Below are positions 1 through 11,410 of a DNA stretch of 64,000 bases, one piece after another. Each line of letters starts with the position of its first letter. Within the stretch, counting starts at the first letter, position 1. A program made the position numbers and the translations under genes. The notes under the pieces are model-generated. The model had not been told where the DNA came from, searched no databases, and was given only the letters and a program-made list of their open reading frames with translations. Source of the DNA: Ziziphus jujuba (lineage: Eukaryota > Streptophyta > Magnoliopsida > Rosales > Rhamnaceae); assembly GCF_031755915.1 (NCBI RefSeq), contig NC_083389.1, positions 12,455,001-12,519,000 on the forward strand, given 5' to 3'.

Positions 1-92
1 TTCTACACCTTTCTAGCGCAACCTCATATCATATTCCCATTCAAATTAAATTATCCTTCGATCTTAGTTCCAAAGCTCGACTTTTCCGTTTC

Positions 93-2537
93 TTGGAAAT
101 CTGGACAAGAGATATTACATGCAGAGATATGGTGGAGACGGCGTGGAGAAGTGCAGACACCAGAGACCGACCTGCATCCATTAGATACAAATTACACAGC
201 ACGGCTATAGCTCTGAGGCAGTGGAATAAAAATGTTTTCTGTTTTTGTCAAACTAGAATTGATGAATTAGAAGCCAAAATTCAATGGCTCCAAAGCCTGG
301 AACCTTCAAAGGACATTCTGGCAGAAGAGAGGAACACCCAATGGGAACTAAATGAATGGAGGAAAAGAACAGAAATTCTTTGGAGACAAAAATCGAGGGA
401 GTTGTGGCTTTCGGCAGGAGACAAAAACACCAAATTTTTCCACACGGCCACTATAGCAAATCGGAGGAAAATCGTTATCCCAGCTCTAAAGGATGGACAT
501 GGTATTTGGAGAGAATCTAGAGAAGAGATTGGAGATTTGTTAACCAAGGAATTCATAAAGCTTTTCTAAGCTGCTGATATTAGAAGAAGTGAACGCATGG
601 GGGAATTTATTTAGAATTGTGTCACAAGTGCATATAATCTTTTTTTGGAAGCAATCCCCGCCAGAAAGTGAGATTTGGAATGTGGTTCAGAAAATGAACC
701 CAACGAAAGCTCTAGGACCCGATGGAATGTCAGCAATCTTCTTCCAAAAGTATTGGAGCATCGTTGGACCAGATGTGGTCCACATGGTGCAAAACGTCTT
801 CCGCTTTGGTTTACTACCAAGGGACATCAATCGCACCTTTATGGTCCTTATTCTGAAAGTGACAGGAGTGTCGGAAGTTAAACATCTTCGACCCATAAGT
901 CTATGCAATACCACCTATAAGATCATCGTAAAAATTCTAGTGATAGACTGAAGCAGGTTATCAAGAAAATCATTTCTCCAAGCCAGTTGGCGTTCGTTCC
1001 GGGGAGATGGATTGGAGAGAATGCCATCATGGCCAATAAAGTGCTTCACTTTATGAATCGCAAGAAAGGGATGAAAGGAATGATGGGCATTAAGGTGGAC
1101 ATGCAGAAAACTTACAATAGGGTGGATTGGGTCGTTATTTTAAGAATTTTAATTCTTTTTGGCTTTTCCAAAAAAGTGGCTAAATTGGTCTTAAATTGTA
1201 TATCTTCTGTTTCCATGGAATTGCTTCTGAACGGAAGCATATTTAGTAAAATTCCGATGGAACGAGGGCTCCGGAAAGGAGATCTGCTGTCTCCTTTTCT
1301 CTTTATCCTAATGGCGGAATTACTCTCTCGAATGTTATTCAAATGGGAAATTGATAGAAAGATAACTAGCATGAAGTTTGGTTGTTCCTCTCCGTTGATG
1401 AGACACTTGTTATTCGCAGATGACGTTATCATCTTCTGTGGTGCCAATACTGAAGAAGCTCGCAACGTCCATCGCTGTCTACAACTGTACTGTAAGTGGA
1501 CCGGACAATCTTTCAATCGAGAAAAGTTCGGATGTTTCTTTTCTCGCAATGTTAGCAGCAAAGGAAAAATGGACATAAAAAAGATCTTAGGAATGAAAGA
1601 GCTCGAGAAAAACACCAAACACTTAGGTTTACCTTTATTTCTCCTTAAAAATAAATCTGAAACTTTCCAGCATCTCCAACGGGAAGTGGAAACTCGAATC
1701 CAAGGGTGGAAATCGAAACTTCTCTCCTTGGCAGTCCGAGCTACCCTTATCAAACACGTGGTTACCTCCATTCCGGTGTATACAATGTCAACTTTCTTAC
1801 TTCCTAAAAGTTGGTGCCAATGGATACAAAGCAAAGCCAGAGCTTTTCTATGGACAAACGATACTTCAAACATGAGAGGCTTCAATCCTATCGCTTGGAG
1901 AAAGATGTGTCAATCAAAATTCAATGGTGGCCTAGGCATTAAACACCTATGGAATTTCAACAAAGCCCTCATTGCCAAAATCGGATGGTGCTTAGCAACA
2001 GATGATCAAGCTCTCTGGGTGCAAGCCCTCAAGGCAAAATATTTCCCCCACTCTTCCATCATGAAGTGCAAGAAGAAAACCCATTGTTCCTGGTCTGGTG
2101 TCCTCAAGACCAGAAATCTTTTAGCCAAGGGCCTCTGCTATAAGATAGGACAGGGAAATTCAGTGAACTTCTGGGAACACCCATGGGTCCCCAACATTCC
2201 AAATTTCATTCCCCATCCGCGACAACTTCCTATCATTTCTTTTGGCATGGTCAACTCCCTCAAACAAAGTAATGGTGATTGGGATGATGTCAAATTGAAT
2301 CATCTGTTCGACCATGACTCGGCTCAGAAAATAAAGGAAATGTTTTTGGCTCAGAGTAACCAGGAAGACAAACTAATCTGGTAAAAAACGAAAAGTGGGA
2401 TATTCAGATTGAAAACTGCATATCAAGTCCAAGCAGAAGATCATTTCGAGGAACAAAAGTGGTGGAAAATCCTTTGGACAAGCAAAATCCATGAGAGAAC
2501 AACATTCTTTATGTGGAAATTAGCTAATTATGGTCTC
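93..2537 (+). pseudogene. LINE ORF2 remnant: linker and reverse transcriptase
   Basis: This is the 5' coding block of the LINE. The longest open piece, 987-2384, spans the palm domain from the SQLAFVPGR-type motif through KVDM, GLRKGDLLSP and FADD, then the thumb and connection region. Smaller pieces at 93-569 and 589-951 lie in other frames. The polymerase aspartates in KVDM and FADD are still present. The N of TYNR replaces a normally conserved D, and at least two frame breaks plus a TAA near 2,382 remove function. The minus-strand open frame inside 1,112-1,885 is a shadow. Family identity is seen directly in the motifs; loss of activity is inferred from the breaks. Confidence 0.88.
2533..2537. 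repeat. Left target-site duplication of the solo LTR
   Basis: GTCTC here matches GTCTC at 5,508-5,512, directly abutting the TGT and ACA ends of the nested element. Confidence 0.85.
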
Positions 2538-5507
2538 TGTCAGGACCCGTCAAGAATTTCTCCCCAGAACCCTAGACAAGCCCTGATCCCAGGGAAACCC
2601 TACCGGACCCTCCAATGGAAAATCCGGCAGAGCCTACCCTAAGGGATGGACTTACCACAAATTACCTGCACTGAAAACACACTTCTATACTCATCCCCTT
2701 ATTCCTCCCGCAAACTACAAATTATTCCACAAATTTCAGCACTTCTCAACAACAACAACAGTCCAGTGCATAAGTAAAACATAAGTATCCCAATAGTATA
2801 CAGAGCTTTAAGAAGTGCTAATCAACAGAAATACAACAAGGATGAAAGAAATAATACACTGAAATAAAAGAGTACAGAAGTACTTCTCGAAACACAACAG
2901 CAGCGGAAAACTTGGTTCGCTCCGCAAGAATGTCTACCACCACTTACACCTAAGGGAACAGAACTTAAAAACGTGAGATGCTAATCATCTCAATGAGTGA
3001 CCCTAACTACTGAACACTTTTAATAATAATAAAATAATAATAATAACAATTAAGGGAATTGAATAAATACCAACAATTAATAAATAAATAATAATAAATA
3101 ATAACTGTTGGAAATAATAATTTCCCTCAAAACTCTCACCAATCACTCCGTTTGAAATGTTCCCTTTTTAAAACAATTTCACAAAACCCGATGAACATAT
3201 TTCCCGAAAACCAAGGGATTAAACCATTTGATAAACAATAAATAAATAAATACATACCCCAATATATAATTAAAATATAATAAATTATAGTAATTAATTT
3301 TTTGAACACCTTTGGGGTTTAAACATTATTTGCAAATTACACCTGACGCACCACACCATATACCGGTGATGCCCTCCGATACCCAACGTCCCAAGCACCG
3401 ACTGGCGGGGGGGGGGGGGGGGGGGTTAAAGAGAGAAACCTGCAACGGCACTTCGGCGTCCCGACAGTACCGCTGCTGAAACCATCTCCCGGCCAAGGAG
3501 GGGGGCGGCTGTGGCCAATAACAAACTTGCCTGCCCACAATCCAATGGCAACAACGGGAGAAATAATAATCGCGCGCTAAACCACATAATACCTGCGCGC
3601 TACCACGTGTCCATACACCAGAACACCAATACTGTATGAGTGCGTCTAAAAATAAACATTAATAACCAACCATACCGTTTTCCAAAATTACCGTGGAAAA
3701 TATATTAAATTCTTACACTTACCATCCCACATATTTTTATTTAATAAACCGGTACGAAACAACGATAACAACAAACCACAATTTTCTCGAAATACAAGAT
3801 GAAACCATAAAAATACCGCTGGCATAATTTATAAAATTTAAACAAATATTTTCGTAAAATATTTAACCCAATTATGCCCGAAAAATTAATACTGAAAACC
3901 ACGTACAAATACTACCGAAATACACTCTGCTCATGCATAATAAATAAATTAAACCGCAATAAAATTCATAATTAAATCGCACCACATGAGCATAATTTAA
4001 ATATCAATTTAAATACCAATTAAACATAATTAATTGCCCAAAATAATTTTTGAAGGTGGGTCACTCACCTTGAGTGCGTAAATCAACTAAGATCCTCCTC
4101 GGGATCAACCCCACCACTCGTACGCGCACCTAAACAACCACAGTGTACCAATCAAAAATATTAATATTTTATTCGGGTAATTCCCAAATGTGTACCCGGG
4201 GAGCGAACACCAAACGATATCTAAAGGTTACGAGTTATATACCGAATCGAAGCTCGCGTGATGAGGATCACGGATTTGGTCTTACTTTCCGGTGATGGGA
4301 CCCGACGGGGTCGGAATCTCGCCGGAAAGTTTTTCGGGTTTCGGCTCCGCAATTCTCCCAAACCGTCACGAATTGGTGGAAACGGATGCCGGATTTGGGT
4401 TCAAGAGGTCGAACACAGTGGACTGGAGCCGACCAGGAAACTGGGTACTCGCCGGAACGGTAACTTCCGGCGAGCCGCGGCGGTCACCTGCAACTGTCAC
4501 CGCCGGCGGCGCGTGCGGTGGCCGTTGGCTGTGATTTTTTGCAGATTTGTAGATCATGGGGAGAGCAATCCAATGGAACCGGCGGTGAGGCAAATGGAGG
4601 CCGGACGGCGGAGAAATCACGGTTTGAAGATTTCCGACCCCTCGCCGGAAAACGCTCCGATCCCGGCGCGTCGGTGGTCCGGTGGCCGTGAAACTTGGTG
4701 GGTCGGCCGGACTTGAGGAGGGGATCAAGGGTGTCTGGCGCGTGTGGCTGGAAAATGGCCGGAAATGGGTCAATCGGCGGTGGCCGGCGGTGGAGGGAAA
4801 AAGTCGCTGCCGATGTTCAAACGTCCGATCCGGGCGCGTCCGGCGGCCGATCGCCGTGAAAATTTGAGGTTTTTCCGGAAATGGGGAGGGGAACCTTGCT
4901 GGCCGGCACGTGTACAGTAGATCGGCCGGAAAATTTGAAAAAGTCCGGCGGCTGGTCGGATTCTCTCTCTCTTTCTCTCTCCTCTCTCTATTTCTCTCTC
5001 TTCCCCGAGAATTTTATCAAATAAAAGCCACTGTGTGACACTGTTATGCCACGTGGAACAATCAGAAGCTGACACGTGGTATTTCACTGTTCATCGACTC
5101 AAAAACATTAAAATATTACGGTATCCGGCAAACTTCACACGTCCATAACTTTTTAACCGGATGTCCGTTTTAAGCGTGCCGCTAGTCTGTGAACTCGTAT
5201 CGACAAGCACTTCACAACCATGCACAAGTCAAAGCTCATTTCCCCATAAATAAAAAGTCAACTCTGGCACCCCTTGGACAGTTTGGACCTCAACTTGTTT
5301 TGTTCATAACTTTCAAACCGTAGTTCCGTTTTCGATGTGCTACTAGTCTACGAACTCGGGGCATCATGCACTTCGCCATGGTACCCTGGTCAACTGGAAA
5401 TTCCAACTGGAGCAAAAAGTCAACTTTTGACCCGCTCGGTCAACGGTCAACGGTCAACCTCGGTCAACGTGCACAGATTCCGGTGCGATTTGGGACGGGG
5501 TGTTACA
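2538..5507. mobile_element. Solo LTR-like element (2,970 bp) nested in the LINE
   Basis: The block starts TGTCAGGACC and ends GGGGTGTTACA, giving the TGT...ACA ends of an LTR. It is flanked on both sides by GTCTC (2,533-2,537 and 5,508-5,512), the 5-bp target duplication usual for LTR retrotransposons. Removing the block and one GTCTC makes the LINE zinc-finger frame continuous, so these are the true ends. I see no gag-pol coding sequence and no second LTR copy inside. It is therefore best read as a solo LTR left by unequal recombination; the length suggests a large Ty3-type LTR, which is inference. Inside are an AT-rich part (about 2,990-3,330), a 19-base G run (3,407-3,425), a GC-rich part (about 4,260-4,960) and a CT-rich stretch near 4,960-5,005. 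Orientation is not fixed by the sequence alone. Confidence 0.85.
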
Positions 5508-5512
5508 GTCTC
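5508..5512. repeat. Right target-site duplication of the solo LTR
   Basis: This is the second copy of GTCTC; LINE coding sequence resumes immediately after it. Confidence 0.85.
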
Positions 5513-6382
5513 CCTGTCGTTTCTAATTTATCAATTCTTGGAATGTCTATTGATCACAAGGAGTGTGTTCATGGCTGCAGTAGTATCGACGATGAAATTC
5601 ATATCTTCTTTCATTGCGAAGTAGCCCGAAGAATATGGTTTGCTAGCCCTTGGGGTTTAAGATGGGAATCCTTTCACTTCACCAACCTCACGTCCTTTCT
5701 ATACTGTTTGGCCAGCCCTTCAAAGTTCCTACCAATACCAGCGGAAGCAAATGAGATTTTCTTCATATACGGAGCTATCACATTGGAATACTTATGGCGA
5801 ATTAGAAACAAAGCTTATCATGAAGGTCAGGAAGGTATTGTCAATGCTGTACAACAAGCACTAGACTTAATCCATAGCAAGGTTAATGAACTGCTTATTG
5901 CAAACAACTGTGAGACTCGAATGAGACTAAACCAGGAGGATCTTAACTGCCCAACCCCCAACTCATGGAGACCTCCCCCGGAGGGTTTCATAAAACTAAA
6001 TTCTGATGCGACGTTGAAGGCGAATGGCAGTTTCCTAGCCATCATAGCTCGGAACGACAGAGGCACAGTGCTGGCTATCCACACCGTCTAGTCACGAGTC
6101 TCCATACCCGAAGTTGCTGAATTAGACACAATAGTCAAAGCCATGCAGGTAGCTCAATTTCGTGGTTGGCCAAAGGTGATCTTCGAAACAGATGCGCTGT
6201 CAGTGTTTAAGGCTCTCCAAAACAAGGACATAACTTATCTTCACTGGGCTTCAGAAAGCCTCTTCCTTGATATTTTGATTAAATTACAATTATTTCAGGT
6301 TGTTAAGTTTAGTTGGGTCCCTAGAATAGCTAACCGGTTGGCCCACAACGTTAGTAAATGGGTGGTAGCACAACACTTATAG
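5513..6382 (+). pseudogene. LINE ORF2 remnant: zinc-finger region and RNase H domain
   Basis: Coding resumes in the LINE frame after the nested element. It shows a reverse-transcriptase zinc-binding-like region (the ...HKECVHGC... and IFFHC stretch near 5,550-5,620), then a plant LINE RNase H domain. That domain opens with a KLNSDAT block near 5,995-6,015, continues with ELD near 6,120 and ETDAL near 6,185, and ends with the VPRIANRLAH block near 6,319-6,348. A TAG at 6,089-6,091 interrupts RNase H. The last open piece ends at 6,382, followed by a non-coding tail. Confidence 0.85.
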
Positions 6383-6515
6383 GTCCTATAATCACAGTTG
6401 GCTGCCTTGTGCATATACAGAGATAATGGTCCAGGAATGCATATTTAAGGAAGCATCCTGAATCCAGCATTGATGTTTTTTTATCCTTTTTGGTCTCAAT
6501 GAATTTCCAGTTTGA

Positions 6516-6552
<37 letters not shown>

Positions 6553-6636
6553 TATAGTTTAAAATTTTAATTTAATAATAGCTTATTTTGTTTAAAGTTG
6601 ATTTTAGATGTGAATGAAGTTTATTTATGTTTATAC

Positions 6637-6794
6637 GTCAAAGAAGGCAATTAGATTTGCATGGGAGCTCAATGGTCAGAGCACACCACTGCCTCGGCCA
6701 ACGGACGCTGGATCGAGGCTTGTGGGAGTCGAGGAAGCCTGGGGCCATAGCCCCAAAAAAAAAAAAAAAAAAACAAAAGTCAAAGAAGTCAATT
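6637..6794 (+). mobile_element. tRNA-derived SINE with 16-bp target duplication
   Basis: The body (about 6,653-6,760) contains an A-box-like GAGCTCAATGG and a B-box-like GGATCGAGGC about 40 bases later, the internal RNA polymerase III promoter layout of tRNA-derived SINEs. It ends in CCCC followed by an 18-base A run. The flanks repeat GTCAAAGAAGNCAATT (6,637-6,652 and 6,779-6,794, one mismatch), a typical LINE-mobilised target duplication. It is not a working tRNA gene: the cloverleaf is poor and the element has a poly-A tail. Confidence 0.8.
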
Positions 6795-7025
6795 TTGACA
6801 TTTAAGGTGCCACGTAGGAGAGAAAAAATGGTTAATGGATAGATTTCATCCGTAAAAAGGCTAAATATAATATTCAAAATTTAAGGTACTATATCTGAAT
6901 CATGTGACCCGTATCCTTCTTTTTTTTATTTTATTTTTATTTTTTTCTTTTTTTAATGTTTACTGAAAATCTGACACATATCTCTATAACCCATCTTTGT
7001 CGGATAATCTTGCACTTTCCTTTTC

Positions 7026-7056
<31 letters not shown>

Positions 7057-7060
7057 TATT
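6795..7060. other. Intergenic spacer
   Basis: AT-rich sequence with T-runs and an (AT)n tract near 7,026-7,049; nothing gene-like is seen. Confidence 0.6.
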
Positions 7061-7910
7061 TGTGGTGACAGCTGTCTGCGACCCTAATTATTTGGTGTAT
7101 TTTTATTAATAAATAATAATTTTGATGCAATCCAACTTTACCTCCAATCAGTCAATTCGGACAAATTCACTTCAATTTCCACTGATTTTCATTTCTATTA
7201 AACAAATTGGTTTTGTGGTACCATTGGTATACATACTTTTTTTATTTATTTATTTATTCCTGATAAATGCGTATTATTGTTACTTGTTAAGTCTAAATGA
7301 CACTAGTTTGCTACGTTTTAATTGGAAATGGAATTTCTGGTGATTAAATAAAAATTAAACTAAACAAGTCAGGAAATAATATGAAGCAAAATCCCAGTAT
7401 GACAAAGGAAATTGATAGTGCTGAAGTTGGTTCCCCTTCACACAAGAACCACTGGACCACCATAACCATCACCTTTCACCAACCTTTTTAATTAATATAT
7501 AACAGATATCCATCAACCTTTTTAATTAATTTATAACAAATATCCATCAAGACATTGTTAAGGATAATTCCATGGAGAGTTTTTGATGGTGTAGAAAATT
7601 CACAGGAAGTTGAATGTTGAGATGATGGTGTTGCTATAATTGTGAGGATTAATTTGAAATATAACTATATGATTAATATGTTGGAGTAGCATATATAACA
7701 TCAATACCTTGATTTTACCTGTTCCATTAATTTACATGCAAGGCTGATCAATTATAATTAATTTGCTACCAACTGTTCCAAATCTTTTTGATGAATGAAT
7801 TATAGATCGCTTGAAGATCTTTCAAAGGAAAAACTTGTTAACTCATTTGAAGCGTCTAGACGCTATTTAATCAATACTATTATCAACATCCAAAAAAAGT
7901 TTTAAGAGTA
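7061..7910. repeat. Duplicated MATE 3'-flank, copy 1 (paralogous to 11,411-12,855)
   Basis: A run of ordered matches links this segment to 11,411-12,855: the stretch ending GACCCTAATTATTT, the ATCCAACTTTACC block, the ATTCACAGGAAGTTG block, and the CCAACTGTTCCAAATCTTTTT block. It lies downstream of the degenerate MATE copy A, as the partner lies downstream of copy B, so it is part of the tandem duplication unit. It lacks the MITE found at 11,437-11,874 and so preserves the empty site near 7,085-7,095. Confidence 0.75.
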
Positions 7911-7967
7911 TGATGATATAATTGATCGATAAAGTGAATATGACACATAATATTTCATTCAAACCGA

Positions 7968-8030
7968 TTCTTTATCTCCAACTTGTTCACTGTGTTGTGA
8001 ACAAAACTGTTGGTCTTCTAATCCATAATG
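7968..8030 (-). pseudogene. Degenerate last-exon scrap of MATE copy A
   Basis: Read on the minus strand, this keeps pieces of the final MATE exon (the AACAGTTTTGTTC...AACACAGTGAACAA...GGAGATAAAGAA pattern), matching the last exons at 20,183-20,314 and near 13,260-13,372 with deletions. It is the only trace of copy A's 3' coding end. Confidence 0.5.
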
Positions 8031-8179
8031 GGACTTAGTTCTCTTTTACAAAAGCCTCATTTTTCTTTTTTCCCACATTACGCTTGTTTCAACACATACA
8101 CAGAACAATTACATATCCATGTCTTTTAAATCTCAACAAGAAAACACAAAGCATCTATATAATTTTAGATATTTGAATA

Positions 8180-8668
8180 ATGAACAAGCAGGTTAGTGGT
8201 GGTGATGGAGATGAAAGAAAGCAGAGGAGGAAGATGGTGGAGAAGAATGTTGGACATGGAATATAAGGAAAGAAAAAGGTGTTATTTGCTTTTGCCAATG
8301 ATACTACCAATGTTTTCTACCATGGCATCCCTCTGGTTTCCCTTATGTTTCACCGTCCAACTTGGGGGAGCTTGAGCGTGTTGGTGCTACACTCTTGCAA
8401 CGATTTGGTGCAAATCTATGCAAAATGTTGGGGATATGTCTGCAAGCATCTGGCATCATGTCTCCTTTCTCTTCTCTATCATTTATCTCTATCCTCTGGT
8501 TCAGTACAGAGTCCATAATGATTCTCTTTCAGCAAATCCACAAGATTTCTAAAACTGCTGCTGTCTAAACTAAAATTTTTCATTCCTGCTTGTTTGCATA
8601 TGGATTTCCTGCATAACATATTGATATATTTCCAGACACAATCAGTAGTCATGCCTCTAGTTTTTGTG
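8180..8668 (+). pseudogene. Inverted MATE pseudogene fragment, exons 1 and 2 fused
   Basis: Although its siblings are on the minus strand, this piece reads on the plus strand. It starts with an ATG at 8,180 and an exon-1-like region (WWRRMLDME... in a shifted frame, then an LPMI block). It passes directly into exon-2-like sequence (FGANLCKMLGICLQAS..., then [10 protein letters not shown]) without the intron that other copies have. The join falls at a shared CTCTTG, so intron 1 was probably lost by a microhomology deletion (inference). Stops and frame changes show it is dead. At 8,668/8,669 the homology flips to the minus strand, so an internal inversion or foldback produced this arrangement. 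Confidence 0.75.
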
Positions 8669-8875
8669 TAGAAAGCAGCAATTTCACAAATTTGTGGATC
8701 TTGCTGAAGGAGAATCGTAATGGACTCTGTATTGAACCAGAGGATGGGGATAATAATACAAAAAGATGAAGGATGTGATGCTTGGTGCTTGGTGCTTATT
8801 AGATAAATCCCCAACATTTTTGCATTGAATTTAATCCAATCTGAAACCAGTACAGACACTTACTTGAAAACAAAA
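8669..8875 (-). pseudogene. MATE copy A exon 2 remnant (minus arm of the foldback)
   Basis: On the minus strand this encodes MLGIYL..., ILWFNTESI..., LLQQDPQI...AAF, the start of MATE exon 2, preceded by a TTTCAG acceptor-like site. It pairs imperfectly (roughly three quarters identical by eye) with the plus-strand copy at about 8,395-8,565, with a spacer of about 100 bases. The sequence after AAF is missing, replaced by the inverted copy. Confidence 0.72.
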
Positions 8876-9267
8876 TACAGCCTAAGAAAAGGCTAATCAT
8901 GAACTTAAAATGATGCAGAGTGAAACGTATCAACAAGAACAATGAATAAGGATTATCTCCTAGAACAAAATAAAAGTGGTAAAAAACAGTAATAGAATCA
9001 AATATCTTGTCTTATGTACAATTAGGAAAGGAAATGACCGGTTTTGATCTTTTTATTTTTTAAACATAAAAAGTGATAGAATTTTGAACCAAGAAAAATG
9101 ATAAAAGGAGTGCTATTATAAAACCAAAACCTATTTATAATGTCCTAGGAATGCAATCAATTTGGGTCCAACAACTAAGAAAGAAATTCTAATTAACTAA
9201 CTTTACAAAACATTGAAGTATTATTAAATCAAGTTCCAGCTCCTGCTACATTTTGAATTATCATAAA

Positions 9268-9362
9268 ACCATGAAAGCAAAGCCGGTGACAGAAAGCCCA
9301 AGAATTGGCGAGGGTAGCACCAGCAAGATGAATCTCGGAAAGGTGGCAAGCCAACATTAATG
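9268..9362 (-). pseudogene. MATE copy A exon 1 remnant
   Basis: Minus-strand sequence encodes the end of exon 1 ([17 protein letters not shown], then TGFAFM in a shifted frame). An extra base near the ANSWA codons breaks the frame. The ATG|GT exon-1 donor context is retained as ATGGTT. With 8,669-8,875 it forms the original minus-strand copy A; the sequence between them is the old intron 1. Confidence 0.65.
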
Positions 9363-10940
9363 TTTTGGGTAAGCAAAAATATCTAAATTTGCATTGTTTC
9401 TTTTATTATTATAAATTTTTTTTTTTTTAAATTTTTCGGTGAACTTCATTATGACATGTATATAATACATATAGTACTATTTGTTGGGGAAAAAAGATGT
9501 GGCTTTTGATAAAAGGGAAGTGTATCTCTACCTGTATAAATGTGCATTTATTAAAATGTGGATTATTGAGAAACTTGTTGCAAAAAAGAAAAGCATGAAA
9601 CAACTTTTTGAACGTCACAGCTTCTGTCCTTTCACGACCTGTAATTGGGTAGACAGATATTTGATATTGACAATAGACTACCCAATAGTATCATGCCACA
9701 TTTATAATATTTTGCGAAATTCACAAATCTGGAATATATGTATGCCATGTCTGTATGTGTAGCCAAAGCCAAATCAGCATCGTCCAGATAAAGCATTTTT
9801 TCCAATTCCGACTTTTTTCTTTTTCCCTTTTTATTGGGTTTTAGTTTATGATCGTTGTTTCTACGACCCACGCTTTTCTTTTTTTATGCCTAAAGTCTCC
9901 ACCTTTATCTCAAAAATACCAATTGGAATCGTATATGATTACTTTGGCCTATCCATTCTTTTCCCACATCGAAATTTTGCTTCACTGCTTTTTTCTGTTT
10001 CTTATCTTCTTTATGTCTTTAAAAGAACTTTGTCACCTTTCACCAAAATAAACAATAAAAAAATGAAAAAAAATGTCACTAAATTCACAAAAATTCCCAG
10101 GTTCTTTAATGAAGAGATAAAACGTACAGAAAAATCCAATAATAAAATTGTTATTATTATTATTATTATCTTTTTTAAAGAACGGCTTTGAAATGTAATA
10201 TGCTATGAGGCTGAGTTGGGTTTTTAGCTACATATACTTGGTAACGGTTACGTAAGTAAGTTGCAACTTTCAAAAGAAACAAAACCAAAACTACAACGTA
10301 CATTGATGGTTTTTTGATACATTGATGGTTGATGTGTATAAATAGGTCAAAGAAGTGACCAATCAGAAGGTGTACCCTACTTCCATCAAACAACTTTGCT
10401 TTAGCATTAAATATTCTATTTTACATCACATTAAATTATGTTTTATATAACATCATGCACACTATTACCCTAGTTGTTTTTTTTTTTCTTTTCTTTTTTT
10501 CCCCTGAAAACATATTATTACACTAGCTGGTTAATAAATACTACATGGTGCCTATGAGAATAAATACTATGTGGAGTAGAGTAATAATGAAGGTGCTAAA
10601 GAAAGGCCGCTAAAAAGAACTTATTTTAAAATTCTAAGGTCCTTGTCTTTATGTAGGCTTATGATAATATAATATATGATACTGGGCATATCAAAATTAC
10701 AGTAGACAAATCCGATCAACTATATATAATTCATTAATAATATCTGCCGAATTATATTTACATGTAATTGATCAGTATGCCAACGTTAACCGGTGGGTTA
10801 CTGGCATAATTGTTTATAAATATTATGTGCATGTATACCTATCTGGTTATCACTCACCTTTTTTATATACAATCTTACACTTGTGGTTAGCTTTTCGTTT
10901 GGTGGAATTGCGTCGATGGGGCTCCTTTGATTTGCTCTAT
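9363..10940. other. Intergenic region upstream of MATE copy A
   Basis: AT-rich non-coding sequence with T-runs and short open frames of no recognisable family. I see no gene. Confidence 0.5.
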
Positions 10941-10943
10941 TTC

Positions 10944-11317
10944 GAGCATTCTCAATTATTCTTTAAATATGTTATTTTTTTTTTTTTACTTTAAAGAAAC
11001 AATATTTAAAAAAAATTAAATAAATTTTTATTTTGATTTTAATATGAAAAATTAATTTAACTTGTACAAAAACAAAATTATTTTTTATTTCAATATTATA
11101 TAAATTTAATATGTTTTTGTATATCACTATTATAATATTTAAAAAATAGATAACTCGTATAAAAAAAAATTACAAATAAAATAATAAATTTTTATAGAAA
11201 AAATAAAAATAAAAAATTTATTAAAAATTATTTTTAAATTTTATTAGTTATTTTAAAAAATATAATTTATTATAAAAAATATTTTATTTTATTTTAAAAA
11301 ACTTCTTAAAAATGCTC
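10944..11317. mobile_element. AT-rich MITE-like element (candidate)
   Basis: Starts GAGCATTCTCAATT and ends TTAAAAATGCTC, so the outer GAGCATT/AATGCTC are inverted, and the interior is almost pure A/T. GAGCATT-type ends are common in plant MITEs (general knowledge). I find no clear target duplication, so the exact ends are uncertain. Confidence 0.4.
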
Positions 11318-11410
11318 TTAGATTGGAAATACCATAAATCAGGTGACACATATATGTCGGATAATTATGCAGTCGCTTTTTTTTTTTTTTTTAAATAAAG
11401 AGTGTGTTGG

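Larger units (their letters stand above)
1..6519 (+). mobile_element. Degenerate L1-type plant LINE, 5' part outside window, split by a nested element
   Basis: This non-LTR retrotransposon runs in from the left edge. Positions 93-569 encode the linker between endonuclease and reverse transcriptase (a WLSAGDKNTKFFH-like stretch). The reverse transcriptase follows in broken frames: a GPDGM block near 715-730, a KVDM block near 1090-1110, and the FADD catalytic box near 1409-1424. A zinc-finger-like region and an RNase H domain lie at 5,513-6,382, past the inserted element. The usual AYDR motif reads TYNR. The frame is broken between 569 and 589 and near 950, and by a TAG at 6,089-6,091 in RNase H, so the element cannot act autonomously. 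The 3' end is near 6,519, in a short A-run after a conserved-looking tail, followed by (AT)n. The 5' end and target duplication lie outside the window. Confidence 0.9.

Noticed and set aside
4258..5087. Several open frames in the GC-rich part of the solo LTR
   Set aside because: Overlapping frames on both strands with no recognised domain, explained by GC-rich composition.
6653..6760. A functional tRNA gene
   Set aside because: It has only A- and B-box-like words, a poor cloverleaf, a poly-A tail and target duplications; SINE is the better reading.
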